From: Mesohalobacter salilacus
GTDB lineage: Bacteria; Bacteroidota; Bacteroidia; Flavobacteriales; Flavobacteriaceae
Direction of reading: 5' to 3'
DNA: 64,000 nt
Assembly: GCA_003931895.1 (NCBI GenBank)
Contig: RRZV01000013.1
Location: 34,523 to 98,522 of the forward strand
Part shown: one piece after another, positions 15,379 to 24,922 of the stretch
How positions within the stretch are numbered: position 1 is the first letter of the stretch
How the letters are laid out: the number at the start of each line of letters is the position of its first letter
The notes under the pieces: generated by a model
What the model was told of the DNA's origin: nothing
Databases searched by the model: none
The model's input: only the letters and a program-made list of their open reading frames with translations
Position numbers and translations under genes: made by a program

Positions 15379-17793
15379 TTATTGAATGATTAACTTCTTA
15401 GTTGTTGAAGCCTTATTTTGATTGATTTTAACCAAATAAACGCCGCTTTTTAATTGGCTAACGTTGATGTTTTGATTTTGTATTTGGTTAAATTCTAACA
15501 CACGTTTTCCTAAAACATTATAAACTTCAATATCAAAAGTTTGATTGTTTTGACTTTTTATATTGAAGCTGCCGTTTTGAACTGGGTTAGGGTAAAGGCT
15601 GAATACATTATTATCAAAATTACTAATTGATAATGTCGGGTCGTCATTCTCAAGATTTGGCGAAAATAAAGCGCCATTATTACCTTGAATACTTGAGTGG
15701 TCTACAAAGTTACCAGTAAAATCAGGACTTCTACCCACAGATTGGTCTGTTGCACCTGCATAGGTAAGAGAAATAACAATGTTGCCTGATGCATTTTTGA
15801 CTGTCACATCATCGCCGCCGTTGTTAAGTCCTAATCCACCTTCAGATGAAACTTGGACTAAACCAGGAATTCCTGTTGGTGTACCACCACCAAAAACAGT
15901 TAAAAATGAATTTGCTGGAATTATAGTATTAGCAGGGAATGTGTGCCTTAAGCTAACAGCATCTTCAACAGTGAATCCAGATATATCTAAATCAGTTGAG
16001 CCTACATTATAAAATTCTATAAACTCATCTTCAGTGCCACTTCTAGTTCCGTCACCATTAGCATCACCTGTTGCATCATCTGGCGGTGGGTCAGCTAAAA
16101 TTTCATTGATTACTAAATCATTAGTAACCGGATCACATACTGAGGTTGGCACAGTTCCAGAAAGCGTAGTTCCATCACAATCACCACCATTAATAGTTAA
16201 ATCCCAAGCGTCACCTTCGTTAATTCCAGTAAGTGTTATTACTCCATCAGCAATCAAAGCAGGATCATCACCAGCGACTGTTGCGGTAGTAGAAGTTATA
16301 GATGTAATTGTACTTTCAACACCAGTGTAAGGGATTTCAACTGTTACTGCATCGTTATTGTCTCCAACAGTGTTAGTGCTACAGTTATAATTTTCAGTTT
16401 GAAGCGCAATGTCACAAACTGCACAATCTGAAGTAGGTCTTGGGCCGAGTGTTGGGCATCCGCCAAAAGATGCTAAACTTACGTTTGACAATTCCCAATC
16501 AGAATAACCATCAACACCATCATCAGCATATTGAATACCTACAAATACATCTGTTCCCGAAACTGAAGATAAATCAACCTCAATAAGTCCTGAATCTGTT
16601 ATAGTTTGAGCAGTTGTCCAGGTTGTTGACGATGGACATCCTGAATAAGCTGTTGTGTAGGCTACAACTAAATCTGTAGTACCAAAATTTTCAGTAGCAT
16701 CAAATATTAAATCAAGATCAGAAACACTAGTCATATCTAAAGGACCAAAAATTAACCAACTTTCTACTAATTCTTCGCATCCACCACCGCAGAAACCATT
16801 AGCACTGTAAATGCCGCCATTATTTTCCCAAACACCATTATTAGAAAATCCAGAGTTTTCTGTAACAGTAACAAGTTCAAATAATTCAGTACCTGTACTT
16901 AAATCGAAACAAGTGTTAGGAGTTGGGTCACATTCTGCTGCTGGTACCATTCCTGAAAATATTGTTCCATCACAGTCACCGCCATTTAAAGTAATACTCC
17001 AGTTATCGCCTTCATTTAAACCAGAAATTGTTATGGTACCATCTGCTGTTAAAGCAGGATCATCACCGCCCAATGTCCCATTAGAAGTAGATACTGAAAC
17101 AATTGTGTTGTTAGAACCATTGTAAGGAATATTAACTGTTACAGCATCATTATTATCTCCTGCAGTATTTGTAGAACAAGTGTATGTTGCTGGGTTAAAT
17201 GTAACTCCACAAGGTGAGCCTGAAAAACTGAATGTTCCGATAGGGAAAACCGAAGCACAAGTGTCATTAGTAGTACAGCCATCAGTAGCATTAGATCCAC
17301 TCAATGTCCAGTTAGACTCTACGAAGGTGCTACCGTCTGGCCCTGTGCTATCTAAGCGATAAACCCAACCGTCTAGGTATTCCCAAGATTGACCTGTGCC
17401 ATCAACGTTGATATCTCCATAAATGTCAATGACATTGCCGTTAAAAAACAATTCAATTGCGTCATCACCGTTAACATTGGCTGTACTATCAATAAAGTCA
17501 GCTGTTAGACCAAAGTATGTTGTGAATTCTACATCATTGGCGGTAAGGTATAAAAATTGTCCACTTGTTGCGGATCCTGAAAAAGTAAATTCTTCGCCAT
17601 CAGTACCACCGCCATTGTTGGCGCTACCAATACCATAAAGACTTAAGTCTGCAATATCGTTAATGGCATATAGTTCAATAACTTTTGGTGTGCCTCCCGA
17701 AAGTGGCCCATCAAAAACACCTGTAATAATAAGATCTTGAGAAAAAGTTGCAAAACTTATTAAACAAGACATTAGTAAGTAAATTTTTCGCAT
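15379..17793 (-). CDS. Secreted lamin-tail-domain protein with type IX sorting domain
   Basis: 804 residues. A signal peptide ends near residue 19 (FATFSQ). Residues 21-190 are a lamin-tail-like beta domain. Two copies of a 95-residue module lie at 195-290 and 460-554, each with a CSTNT start, GDNNDAVTV, GDDPAL and an NGGDCDGT end. A MAM-like jelly-roll region spans about 300-445, and a second lamin-tail domain 556-690 includes an acidic DATGDANGDGTRSG loop that could bind calcium. Residues 732-804 form the type IX sorting domain (LYPNPV start, YLVKI near the end). The product should be exported through the type IX system and attached to the cell surface or released. The function is unknown; no enzyme motif is visible. 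Confidence 0.85.
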   Translation of the reverse strand: MRKIYLLMSCLISFATFSQDLIITGVFDGPLSGGTPKVIELYAINDIADLSLYGIGSANNGGGTDGEEFTFSGSATSGQFLYLTANDVEFTTYFGLTADFIDSTANVNGDDAIELFFNGNVIDIYGDINVDGTGQSWEYLDGWVYRLDSTGPDGSTFVESNWTLSGSNATDGCTTNDTCASVFPIGTFSFSGSPCGVTFNPATYTCSTNTAGDNNDAVTVNIPYNGSNNTIVSVSTSNGTLGGDDPALTADGTITISGLNEGDNWSITLNGGDCDGTIFSGMVPAAECDPTPNTCFDLSTGTELFELVTVTENSGFSNNGVWENNGGIYSANGFCGGGCEELVESWLIFGPLDMTSVSDLDLIFDATENFGTTDLVVAYTTAYSGCPSSTTWTTAQTITDSGLIEVDLSSVSGTDVFVGIQYADDGVDGYSDWELSNVSLASFGGCPTLGPRPTSDCAVCDIALQTENYNCSTNTVGDNNDAVTVEIPYTGVESTITSITSTTATVAGDDPALIADGVITLTGINEGDAWDLTINGGDCDGTTLSGTVPTSVCDPVTNDLVINEILADPPPDDATGDANGDGTRSGTEDEFIEFYNVGSTDLDISGFTVEDAVSLRHTFPANTIIPANSFLTVFGGGTPTGIPGLVQVSSEGGLGLNNGGDDVTVKNASGNIVISLTYAGATDQSVGRSPDFTGNFVDHSSIQGNNGALFSPNLENDDPTLSISNFDNNVFSLYPNPVQNGSFNIKSQNNQTFDIEVYNVLGKRVLEFNQIQNQNINVSQLKSGVYLVKINQNKASTTKKLIIQ

Positions 17794-17893
17794 AATTATA
17801 AATTTTAAATTTAGTACAAAAGTAACAATTTAATCTTTTATCTAAACAAGACTTAAATGATTTAACCTTATCGTAAACTATGCGGTGATAAAT

Positions 17894-18946
17894 TTATCCA
17901 TTCTCTTCAGGAATAGCAGACCATCCACGGGCTTTAAGTGGTATTTTTTGATTGGCTCGAGTGATGATATGCACACCTTCATCAGCTGTAGTAATATGAC
18001 CAATTACACTCAAATGTGGATTGGCTTTAATTTTTGGAAAATCGTCTTGTTTAATTGTAAACAACAGTTCATAATCTTCGCCGCCATTTAATACTACAGT
18101 TGTACCATCTAATTCAAACTCTTCACAAGTTGAAATTACACTGGGGTCTAATGGTAATTTGTCTTCAAAAAGGTTAGCCCCTACCTTAGAAGATTTACAA
18201 ATATGAAGAATTTCAGACGACAATCCGTCACTTATATCAATCATGCTTGTCGGTTGAACCTCTAATTTTTCTAATAATAAAGGAATGTCTTTTCTGGCTT
18301 CAGGTTTTAATTGTCGCTCTATGATATAAGAATAAGGGGTTAAATCAGGTTGGTTTTGAGGATTAACTTTAAAGACTTCATTTTCACGTTTTAAAACTTG
18401 CAGACCCATATAAGCCGCTCCTAAATCGCCAGAAACGACTAATAAATCATTATCTTTTGCACAACTTCTTTTGGTGATTTTTTCATCTTCTGCAGTGCCA
18501 ATAGCAGTTACTGAAATTTGAAGTCCTTTAATTGATGTTGTAGTGTCACCACCTACTAAATCAACATTGTATATTTCGCAAGCTTTTTGTATTCCAGCGT
18601 ATAATTCTTCAAGTGCTTCAACTGTAAACCGATTGGAACAAGCTATGGATACTGTAATTTGAGTGGCTTCTGCATTCATGGCGTAAATGTCAGATAAATT
18701 AACAACCACGGCTTTATAGCCTAAGTGTTTTAAAGGCATATAAGCAAGGTCAAAATGCACACCTTCTACAAGCAAATCTGTACTGATTATAGTATTGTGA
18801 GTGTGTTTTATAATAGCAGCATCATCACCTATACCAAGTTTTGTAGAGTCTTGAGTTATGTTAAAATTTGTAGTTAGGTGGTCAATTAATTTAAATTCAC
18901 CTAATTCTGTGAGTTTTGTTTTACTACTTTTGTGATTATCAAGCAT
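17894..18946 (-). CDS. thiL: Thiamine-monophosphate kinase
   Basis: 350 residues from the ATG at 18946. A TTG at 18964 would add six residues but falls in the -7 box TAGTTTTG, so the ATG is preferred. ThiL phosphorylates thiamine monophosphate to the active diphosphate. The metal/nucleotide motif GIGDDAAII is near residues 37-45, VNLSDIYAMNAEA near 82-94, and VGGDTTTS and DISDGLSSEI are further conserved blocks. Cytoplasmic. No THI-box riboswitch is present upstream, so expression does not appear thiamine-regulated here. Divergent from the choice-of-anchor-B operon, with 42 bases between starts. Confidence 0.95.
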   Translation of the reverse strand: MLDNHKSSKTKLTELGEFKLIDHLTTNFNITQDSTKLGIGDDAAIIKHTHNTIISTDLLVEGVHFDLAYMPLKHLGYKAVVVNLSDIYAMNAEATQITVSIACSNRFTVEALEELYAGIQKACEIYNVDLVGGDTTTSIKGLQISVTAIGTAEDEKITKRSCAKDNDLLVVSGDLGAAYMGLQVLKRENEVFKVNPQNQPDLTPYSYIIERQLKPEARKDIPLLLEKLEVQPTSMIDISDGLSSEILHICKSSKVGANLFEDKLPLDPSVISTCEEFELDGTTVVLNGGEDYELLFTIKQDDFPKIKANPHLSVIGHITTADEGVHIITRANQKIPLKARGWSAIPEENG

Positions 18947-18961
18947 TAAGTTATTTTTTTG

Positions 18962-18969
18962 CAAAACTA
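18962..18969 (-). promoter_or_regulatory. Putative -7 box for thiL
   Basis: The minus strand reads TAGTTTTG (TAnnTTTG), 15 bases before the ATG at 18946. Confidence 0.5.
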
Positions 18970-18988
18970 CATGATTTAAATTACTAAC

Positions 18989-20398
18989 ATGAAGAAAACT
19001 CTGATTTACATATTTTTTGTTTCTTTATTAGGCAATGCTCAAACGCCTTGTAATAATGGACAAGCTGGAATATATCCTTGTAATGGCTATGATCTACAAT
19101 CTCATATTGATTTAAGTACTTTAAATGCCAATTCGGGTAATGATTCATGGGGTTGGACGGATTCATTAGATAACAAAGAATATGCTATAGTAGGTCTAAA
19201 TAATGGCACAGCTTTTATAGATATTAGTCAACCCACAAATCCTATTTATCTCGGCAAATTACCTACGCATACCACAAACAGCAGTTGGCGGGATATCAAA
19301 GTTTACAATAATTATGCTTTTATAGTTAGTGAAGCCAGTGGACACGGTATGCAGGTTTTTGACTTAACCAATCTTAGAAATGTTACAAATCCGCCTTTAA
19401 CATTTTCAGAAGATGCTCACTACGATGGTTTTGGAAACGCTCATAACATCGTAATCAATCCAACAGAAGCTTTTGCCTACGCCGTTGGCACACAGACTTT
19501 TAGTGGTGGACCACATGTGGTCGATATTTCAGACCCACTTAATCCTGTTTTTGCAGGTGGTTATGCTGATGATTTTTACACCCATGACGCCCAGGTTGTA
19601 ACTTACAGTGGTACTGACCCAGACTATCAAGGTGATGAAATTTATATCGGCAGCAACGAAGATGAAGTTGTTATTCTCAATGTTTCTGATAAAACGAATA
19701 TTAGTAATATCTCAACGGTTTCTTATGCCAATATTGGTTACACTCACCAAGCTTGGTTAACAGAAAATCAACAATATCTTTTACTTGGTGATGAAACTGA
19801 TGAACTTAGTTTTGGTTTTGATACCCGAACCATTATTTTTGATTTAACAGATTTAGATGCGCCAATTGTCCATATGGAATTTACTGGAAACACCAGTGCA
19901 ATAGATCACAATGGTTATGTGAAAAACGGATTGTTTTACCAAGCAAGCTATAATGCTGGATTACGAGTAATTGATATATCTGATATTAACAATCAAAATA
20001 TTAACGAAGTTGGTTTTTTTGATTCATTTCCTCAAAATGATAATATCGGGTTCAGCGGTCTATGGAATGTTTATCCGTTTTTTGAAAGTGGAAATATTGT
20101 TTTGAGTGATATTGATTCTGGTTTTTATTTGGTTAAAAGTTCAACCTTATCAAATGATGAATTTGTTGAAAAAGACGAAATAAGTATTTATCCCAATCCA
20201 GCTGATGATTTTGTCAGTATTAAAATGAAAAGTCAAGCTATAAAAACGATTAAAGTTTATAATCAACTCGGAAAAATGGTAGTGAATCATAACAAAATAA
20301 ATGCTTTAGATTTTAGTTTTAATGTTAGTAACTTGTCAAGTGGTGTTTATATTTTGAATATCAATAATACTACTAATCAAAGATTGATTGTAAGATGA
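18989..20398 (+). CDS. Choice-of-anchor B family secreted protein with type IX sorting domain
   Basis: 469 residues. A signal peptide (about 1-17) precedes a domain with several LVIVD-like beta-propeller repeats (AFIDISQPTNPIYLG, HVVDISDPLNPVFAG, RVIDISDINNQ). The Cys-rich start, GGYADDFYTHDAQV and the YTHQAWLTEN segment are typical of the choice-of-anchor-B group. A type IX sorting domain occupies about 399-469 (ISIYPNPADDF). The protein should sit at the cell surface. The next gene overlaps it by 4 bases, so it heads a translationally coupled operon with the propeller-like lipoprotein, the MbnP-like protein and the di-heme enzyme. Function unknown; a role in the same copper/redox process is inference from the operon. 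Confidence 0.88.
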   Translation: MKKTLIYIFFVSLLGNAQTPCNNGQAGIYPCNGYDLQSHIDLSTLNANSGNDSWGWTDSLDNKEYAIVGLNNGTAFIDISQPTNPIYLGKLPTHTTNSSWRDIKVYNNYAFIVSEASGHGMQVFDLTNLRNVTNPPLTFSEDAHYDGFGNAHNIVINPTEAFAYAVGTQTFSGGPHVVDISDPLNPVFAGGYADDFYTHDAQVVTYSGTDPDYQGDEIYIGSNEDEVVILNVSDKTNISNISTVSYANIGYTHQAWLTENQQYLLLGDETDELSFGFDTRTIIFDLTDLDAPIVHMEFTGNTSAIDHNGYVKNGLFYQASYNAGLRVIDISDINNQNINEVGFFDSFPQNDNIGFSGLWNVYPFFESGNIVLSDIDSGFYLVKSSTLSNDEFVEKDEISIYPNPADDFVSIKMKSQAIKTIKVYNQLGKMVVNHNKINALDFSFNVSNLSSGVYILNINNTTNQRLIVR

Positions 20399-21783
20399 GG
20401 TTAAAAATTTTACATATCAAATTTATAGTAATTATAGCTATTTTACTCTCTTGTGATAGCTCAGATAATGGTAGTTCAATTGATAATAATGACAACAACG
20501 AAGAACCCAATTTTGCTTTTCAAAATACTTTAGAAACCCTTAAAACTTTTGGTGGAAGTCAAGAAGATGATGCTATATCAGTAGTTGAAACACAAGATGG
20601 TAACATTGCTGTTTTAGGTTTTACACAAAGTAATGACGGCGATGTTACAGAAAAAACGACCACAGATAGCGATTATTGGTTATTAAAATTAGACAAAGAC
20701 CTTAATTTGATATGGCAAAAAACCTTTGGTGGAAGTAGCGATGATCGGGGTCAAAAAATTATTTCCACAACTGATGGTGGATTTTTAATAACAGGCTTCT
20801 CGAGAAGTACAGATGGCGATGTATCAGAAAATTTTGGATTTCATGACTTTTGGGCATTAAAACTTAATGCTTCGGGTGATATTATTTGGGAAAAAAGCTT
20901 TGGTTTTTCAGGCAATGACAGAGCTTTTAGTGCTATTCAAACTTCAGATGGTGGCTTTTTTTTAAGCGGCTTTTTAGATGTTAGCGCCAGTGGTGGAGAA
21001 GGTAATGATGATGGCAATACACAACGCTCTAAATCTTTGTTTGCCAAACACGGTGTTGGAGAGTTTTGGGGCATCAAACTCGATGCTGATGGACAAACCC
21101 AATGGCGTCGCTTTTTTGGTGGAACTAACAACGACCGTTCTTATGATGTTACCGAAGCTCACGACGGCAATATCATTATGATTGGCAGTTCTGAGAGTAA
21201 CGATTTTGATATTACTAACCCGCGAGGAAGTTATGATATTTGGGTCGTGAAAGTGGACCTTCAAGGCGATTTGCTTTGGCAGAAAAACTTCGGGGGAAGT
21301 AGTTTAGAAATTGGTTACAGCATTACCAAAACTTTTGACGGCAATTATGTTTTAGCAGGCGACACCAGAAGTAGTGATGCTGATGTTAGCAATTTTAAAG
21401 GGAATACGGATTTTTGGGTGATTAAATTTGATGACAACGCCCAAATGATTTGGGAAAAAACCTTCGGTGGAAGCGATTTTGAGTCCGCAAGAGATGTATT
21501 AGAATTACAATCGAATGAACTTCTAATTAGTGGAAGTTCAAAAAGTAGTGACAATCAAGTCTCAGAAAATTTTGGGCAAAATGATGTTTGGGTTGCTTTT
21601 ACAGATGAAAACGGAAATTTAAAAAATCAACTAAACATAGGCGGTACAAACTTAGACTTTGCTCAAGAGGCCATTCAGCTTCAAAATGGGGAAGTTGTCT
21701 TAGTAGGAAGTAGTGAAAGTAAAGACGAACTTGTCACAGAAAATAAAGGCGGAAAAGATGTATTAGTCATAAAACTAAAATGA
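20395..21783 (+). CDS. Seven-repeat propeller-like lipoprotein
   Basis: 462 residues. A lipoprotein signal ends at LLSCDSS, followed by an Asn/Asp-rich linker. From about residue 42 to the end I count seven repeats of about 58 residues, each with a TFGGS-type start, a central DGG/DGN turn, GxSxSxDxDV, a (D/E)xW or DV segment, and K(L/V/F)D...W near the end; repeat three has a 14-residue insert. Seven blades suggest a closed beta-propeller. No enzyme motif is visible. The start overlaps the previous stop (ATGA) and its stop overlaps the next start, so it is in the middle of a coupled operon. Surface-exposed outer-membrane location is likely. Confidence 0.75.
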   Translation: MRLKILHIKFIVIIAILLSCDSSDNGSSIDNNDNNEEPNFAFQNTLETLKTFGGSQEDDAISVVETQDGNIAVLGFTQSNDGDVTEKTTTDSDYWLLKLDKDLNLIWQKTFGGSSDDRGQKIISTTDGGFLITGFSRSTDGDVSENFGFHDFWALKLNASGDIIWEKSFGFSGNDRAFSAIQTSDGGFFLSGFLDVSASGGEGNDDGNTQRSKSLFAKHGVGEFWGIKLDADGQTQWRRFFGGTNNDRSYDVTEAHDGNIIMIGSSESNDFDITNPRGSYDIWVVKVDLQGDLLWQKNFGGSSLEIGYSITKTFDGNYVLAGDTRSSDADVSNFKGNTDFWVIKFDDNAQMIWEKTFGGSDFESARDVLELQSNELLISGSSKSSDNQVSENFGQNDVWVAFTDENGNLKNQLNIGGTNLDFAQEAIQLQNGEVVLVGSSESKDELVTENKGGKDVLVIKLK

Positions 21784-22544
21784 TGGAAACTATAAAACAA
21801 ATAAGTCTAATTTTAATACTTTGTTTAGTATTAAATGCCTGTAGCTCTGATAACACAAGTCAAGAATTTGGAGATTTAGAAATTAATTTTACTAATCTTG
21901 TAGGGGGTAATAATTTAGAATTAAACACTGAAACTTACGCTAAAAACGGTGATGAAACCTATTCTGTTTCTGAACTCAAATACATTATTAGTAATATTGT
22001 TTTAACTGATAATAACGGCAATCAGTTTGTTTATCCACAAGCTGAGAGCTATTTTTTGATTAATGAAGCCATTCCGCAATCTCAAAGTATTAAGTTAGAA
22101 AATATCAATGCCAATACTTACACGTCAATCACTTTTGGTTTTGGTGTTGATCAAAGCAAATATCCCTTAAATGGTGTGGATAATTTTGTGCCAACGGCTG
22201 AAGAACAAGGTATGCTGTGGTCTTGGTCTGCTGGATATAAATTTTTAAAATTTGAAGGTATTTACACTTCAGGTAATGTCACAGACAAACCATTTTTATA
22301 CCATATTGGTAGCCACGGACAAAATTTAGATAATTACAGAGAAATCACTTTAAACTTTCTACAACCCTTAGCACTAAGCTCTTCAGAAACTCCAGAAGTC
22401 AATATCAATTTTGATGTGCAAAAAATATTTAATGCTGATTTTGCTTTGCTTCTTTCCGATAAAGACGATATCCAAATAGATCCTGAAAATGCGCCAAAAA
22501 TTGTAGATAACATCACCAAAGCTTTTGAAATTGTTTTAAACTAA
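21780..22544 (+). CDS. MbnP-like copper-binding lipoprotein
   Basis: 254 residues (253 from the second of two adjacent ATGs at 21783). The lipobox is LNACSSD. The domain (LEINFTNLVGG..., ELKYIISNIVL..., GMLWSWSAGYKFLKFEG) matches the MbnP family, periplasmic proteins that bind copper; in the methanotroph protein one tryptophan is oxidised to kynurenine by the di-heme partner MbnH to form the site. The Trp pair in WSW at residues 147-149 is a candidate for this change, but I cannot align it to the modified residue. The di-heme gene follows after 3 bases. No methanobactin genes are present. Confidence 0.8.
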   Translation: MMETIKQISLILILCLVLNACSSDNTSQEFGDLEINFTNLVGGNNLELNTETYAKNGDETYSVSELKYIISNIVLTDNNGNQFVYPQAESYFLINEAIPQSQSIKLENINANTYTSITFGFGVDQSKYPLNGVDNFVPTAEEQGMLWSWSAGYKFLKFEGIYTSGNVTDKPFLYHIGSHGQNLDNYREITLNFLQPLALSSSETPEVNINFDVQKIFNADFALLLSDKDDIQIDPENAPKIVDNITKAFEIVLN

Positions 22545-22547
22545 AAC

Positions 22548-23618
22548 ATGAGATTTTTAATATTTTTTATAGTAATTCTAACTTTAAGCGCATGTCAAAA
22601 TGAAGCTTTAGACGAATCTTATGAAAATATTTCAGATGAAAATGAAGTTCAAGAAAATGTGTTTTTAGATTTGAATATTCCTTCAAATTTTCCTGAACCA
22701 ACGTACGAAATAGAAAATAATAAACCCACTCAAGCTGGTTTTGAATTGGGAAAAAAATTGTTTTACGATGGACGATTGTCTTCTACTGGAGTGATTTCTT
22801 GTGGGTTTTGTCATATTCAAGACTTTGCCTTTACGCATCACACACACATTGTAAGTCACGGTGTAAACGGCGCTTTAGGGACTCGAAATGCACCTCCGTT
22901 GCAGAATATGATTTTTATGGAAGATTTTAATTGGGATGGCAGTGTTTCTCATCTTGACGCGCAACCTGTGGTGCCGATTACAACAGAGTTTGAAATGAAT
23001 GAAAGCGTTACCAATGTGCTCAACAAACTTCAAAATGATGAAGAATATGTTGAGATGTTTAATACAGCTTTTGAAAATGACACCATTGATACCAGAAACA
23101 TGTTTAAAGCCATTTCTCAATTTGTGATGATGATGGTGTCAACCGATTCAAAATACGATAAAGTGATGCGCAATGAAGGCAGTAGCTTTACGGAGATAGA
23201 AACGCAAGGCAAAACTGTTTTTGATCAAAAATGTGCCTCTTGTCACGTAGGAACTTTATTTACAGACCAAAGTTACCGAAATAATGGTTTACCTATTGAC
23301 CCACAGTATAATGATGAAGGTCGAAAAAGAGTTACAGGAGAAGAAATAGATAAATACAAATTTAAAGTCCCAAGTTTAAGAAACATAGCGGTCACCTTTC
23401 CTTATATGCACGATGGAAGATTCCCAACCTTAAGAGATGTTTTAGACCATTATGATTCAGGAATGGTACAAACACAAAATTTAGACGAAATGTTTATTCA
23501 AGAAGACGGAAGTTTAGGCATATCACTCAGCGAAACTGAAAAAGAACAAATTATTGCCTACCTCAATACGTTGACTGATGATAATTTTTTATTAGATGAT
23601 AGGTTTTCTGAGTTTTAA
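22548..23618 (+). CDS. Di-heme cytochrome c peroxidase / MbnH-like protein, lipoprotein
   Basis: 356 residues. The signal ends in LSACQNE, so it is probably a lipoprotein. Two c-type haem sites are visible: CGFCH at residues 85-89 and CASCH at 229-233, with the KLFYDGRLSSTG lead-in and GxxGxRNAPPLQN block of bacterial di-heme peroxidases. In MbnP/MbnH pairs the di-heme enzyme oxidises a tryptophan of its partner, and the 3-base gap to the MbnP-like gene supports that pairing; a plain hydrogen peroxide reductase is the alternative. Its stop shares TTAA with the convergent HTTM gene. Confidence 0.82.
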   Translation: MRFLIFFIVILTLSACQNEALDESYENISDENEVQENVFLDLNIPSNFPEPTYEIENNKPTQAGFELGKKLFYDGRLSSTGVISCGFCHIQDFAFTHHTHIVSHGVNGALGTRNAPPLQNMIFMEDFNWDGSVSHLDAQPVVPITTEFEMNESVTNVLNKLQNDEEYVEMFNTAFENDTIDTRNMFKAISQFVMMMVSTDSKYDKVMRNEGSSFTEIETQGKTVFDQKCASCHVGTLFTDQSYRNNGLPIDPQYNDEGRKRVTGEEIDKYKFKVPSLRNIAVTFPYMHDGRFPTLRDVLDHYDSGMVQTQNLDEMFIQEDGSLGISLSETEKEQIIAYLNTLTDDNFLLDDRFSEF

Positions 23619-24922
23619 TTCTTGTAAAGCAAAACCCAATCGTTGTGAAAAAAATAATCCCATTTGGCTTTAGCCATATCTTGTTTGGGGTCTATTAATT
23701 CTTTATATGGCTTGCCATTAACGCTAACCCTTGATTTGACATAAATTTCAATGTCTTCACCTTTAGCTTCATATTCATCCTTTAGGCGTTGCGAAAATTG
23801 CCATATCCCATCAGGTTTGGCTAACATACGTTGTTGTTTTTCGGTGAGATAATCGTCTTTTTTTACATAAAAACTTTTACCTGTGGTTTTATTGACAATT
23901 TTCATGAGGGTTGATGAATTTTTAGTTCTCAACATCATACGCCAACTCATGCGGTGGCCTTCTTCTGTCCATAACACATCCCCTTTAATGAACCAGTGTC
24001 TTAACGGCAGGCAAAACTGAATAACAAGCCAAAGCCCTATAAAACCAGTTAAAGCCTTATGATATTTAGGTAAATTGATTTCAGCCTGATTATAAAAAGG
24101 CTTCGATTTTAAAAATTTTCTATTGATAAATTCTTTTGGGAAGAAAAACAAGGTAAAAGCCAAAGACATATAAGGAAATATACCAATATGAAAAATAAAG
24201 CTATTGAACAGATGAAAGAAAATACTGATAAAAAATGCGGTATTTCTTGTTTTCTTCCACAATAAAGCTGGCACGATGAGCAAGTCAAACAAAATTCCAA
24301 AATAGGCAATAACATAATGCACCCAAGTTTGTTGGAGTAAATCACCGACAAGAAAAAAATGAGATTTGCCTTGCATAAGAAGTTCAGGCACAGTAGCGTT
24401 TAGCCAATCAGGATATATCTTGGCCACAGAAGCGTAAGTGTAAACTATCCATAGCTGAGCGATGATAAAAATAATCACCCAATTAGGGATGTGATGACAT
24501 TCAAGTTTAGGATTTAACCTGACATCAACAGATTTATAGCGATGCGCCGGAACGATACTCATAAAAACCAGAAGTAAAATGAGCAGATAATAGTGGTTGT
24601 TATAAGAGGTTTTTTGCATTAAATAAACCGCTGTCCACATAATTGTATAAACCAAGATATTTAAGCGGTATTTAAAACCAATCATAACAAAAAAACCAGC
24701 TAAACCCATTACAATATAATAGACATACATCCATTCACCTGGTAAAGGTTGTAAGAAATCAAAGCCAATAAAGTTAAAAGTAAATTCAGGTTCAATTAGT
24801 GTTCGCTTGATCCAACCTGTAAAAATTGCGCCCCAAGCTTCTGCAGCAATGAGAAACCCAAAAATGATTCTAAATACAATTAATGGCGAATTATCTACTC
24901 GTTTAAACAGAAATTCTTTCAT
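23615..24922 (-). CDS. HTTM-domain membrane protein (gamma-carboxylase-like)
   Basis: 435 residues with several hydrophobic segments in the first 290, then a soluble C-terminal part. The sequence YLMQKTSYNNHYYL near residues 100-113 strongly resembles the equivalent region of vertebrate vitamin K-dependent gamma-glutamyl carboxylase, which places it in the HTTM family. Flavobacteriia use menaquinone, so a quinol-dependent reaction is possible, but the bacterial substrates are mostly unknown. The start overlaps the ribF stop by 4 bases (ATGA), so it is translationally coupled to ribF; the link is unexplained. Confidence 0.85.
   Translation of the reverse strand: MKEFLFKRVDNSPLIVFRIIFGFLIAAEAWGAIFTGWIKRTLIEPEFTFNFIGFDFLQPLPGEWMYVYYIVMGLAGFFVMIGFKYRLNILVYTIMWTAVYLMQKTSYNNHYYLLILLLVFMSIVPAHRYKSVDVRLNPKLECHHIPNWVIIFIIAQLWIVYTYASVAKIYPDWLNATVPELLMQGKSHFFLVGDLLQQTWVHYVIAYFGILFDLLIVPALLWKKTRNTAFFISIFFHLFNSFIFHIGIFPYMSLAFTLFFFPKEFINRKFLKSKPFYNQAEINLPKYHKALTGFIGLWLVIQFCLPLRHWFIKGDVLWTEEGHRMSWRMMLRTKNSSTLMKIVNKTTGKSFYVKKDDYLTEKQQRMLAKPDGIWQFSQRLKDEYEAKGEDIEIYVKSRVSVNGKPYKELIDPKQDMAKAKWDYFFHNDWVLLYKN

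Noticed and set aside
16034..16330. Plus-strand frames inside the secreted lamin-tail protein gene
   Set aside because: These are shadows of the minus-strand gene, caused by its Thr/Ser/Asp/Gly-rich codon use; no start signal or family match.
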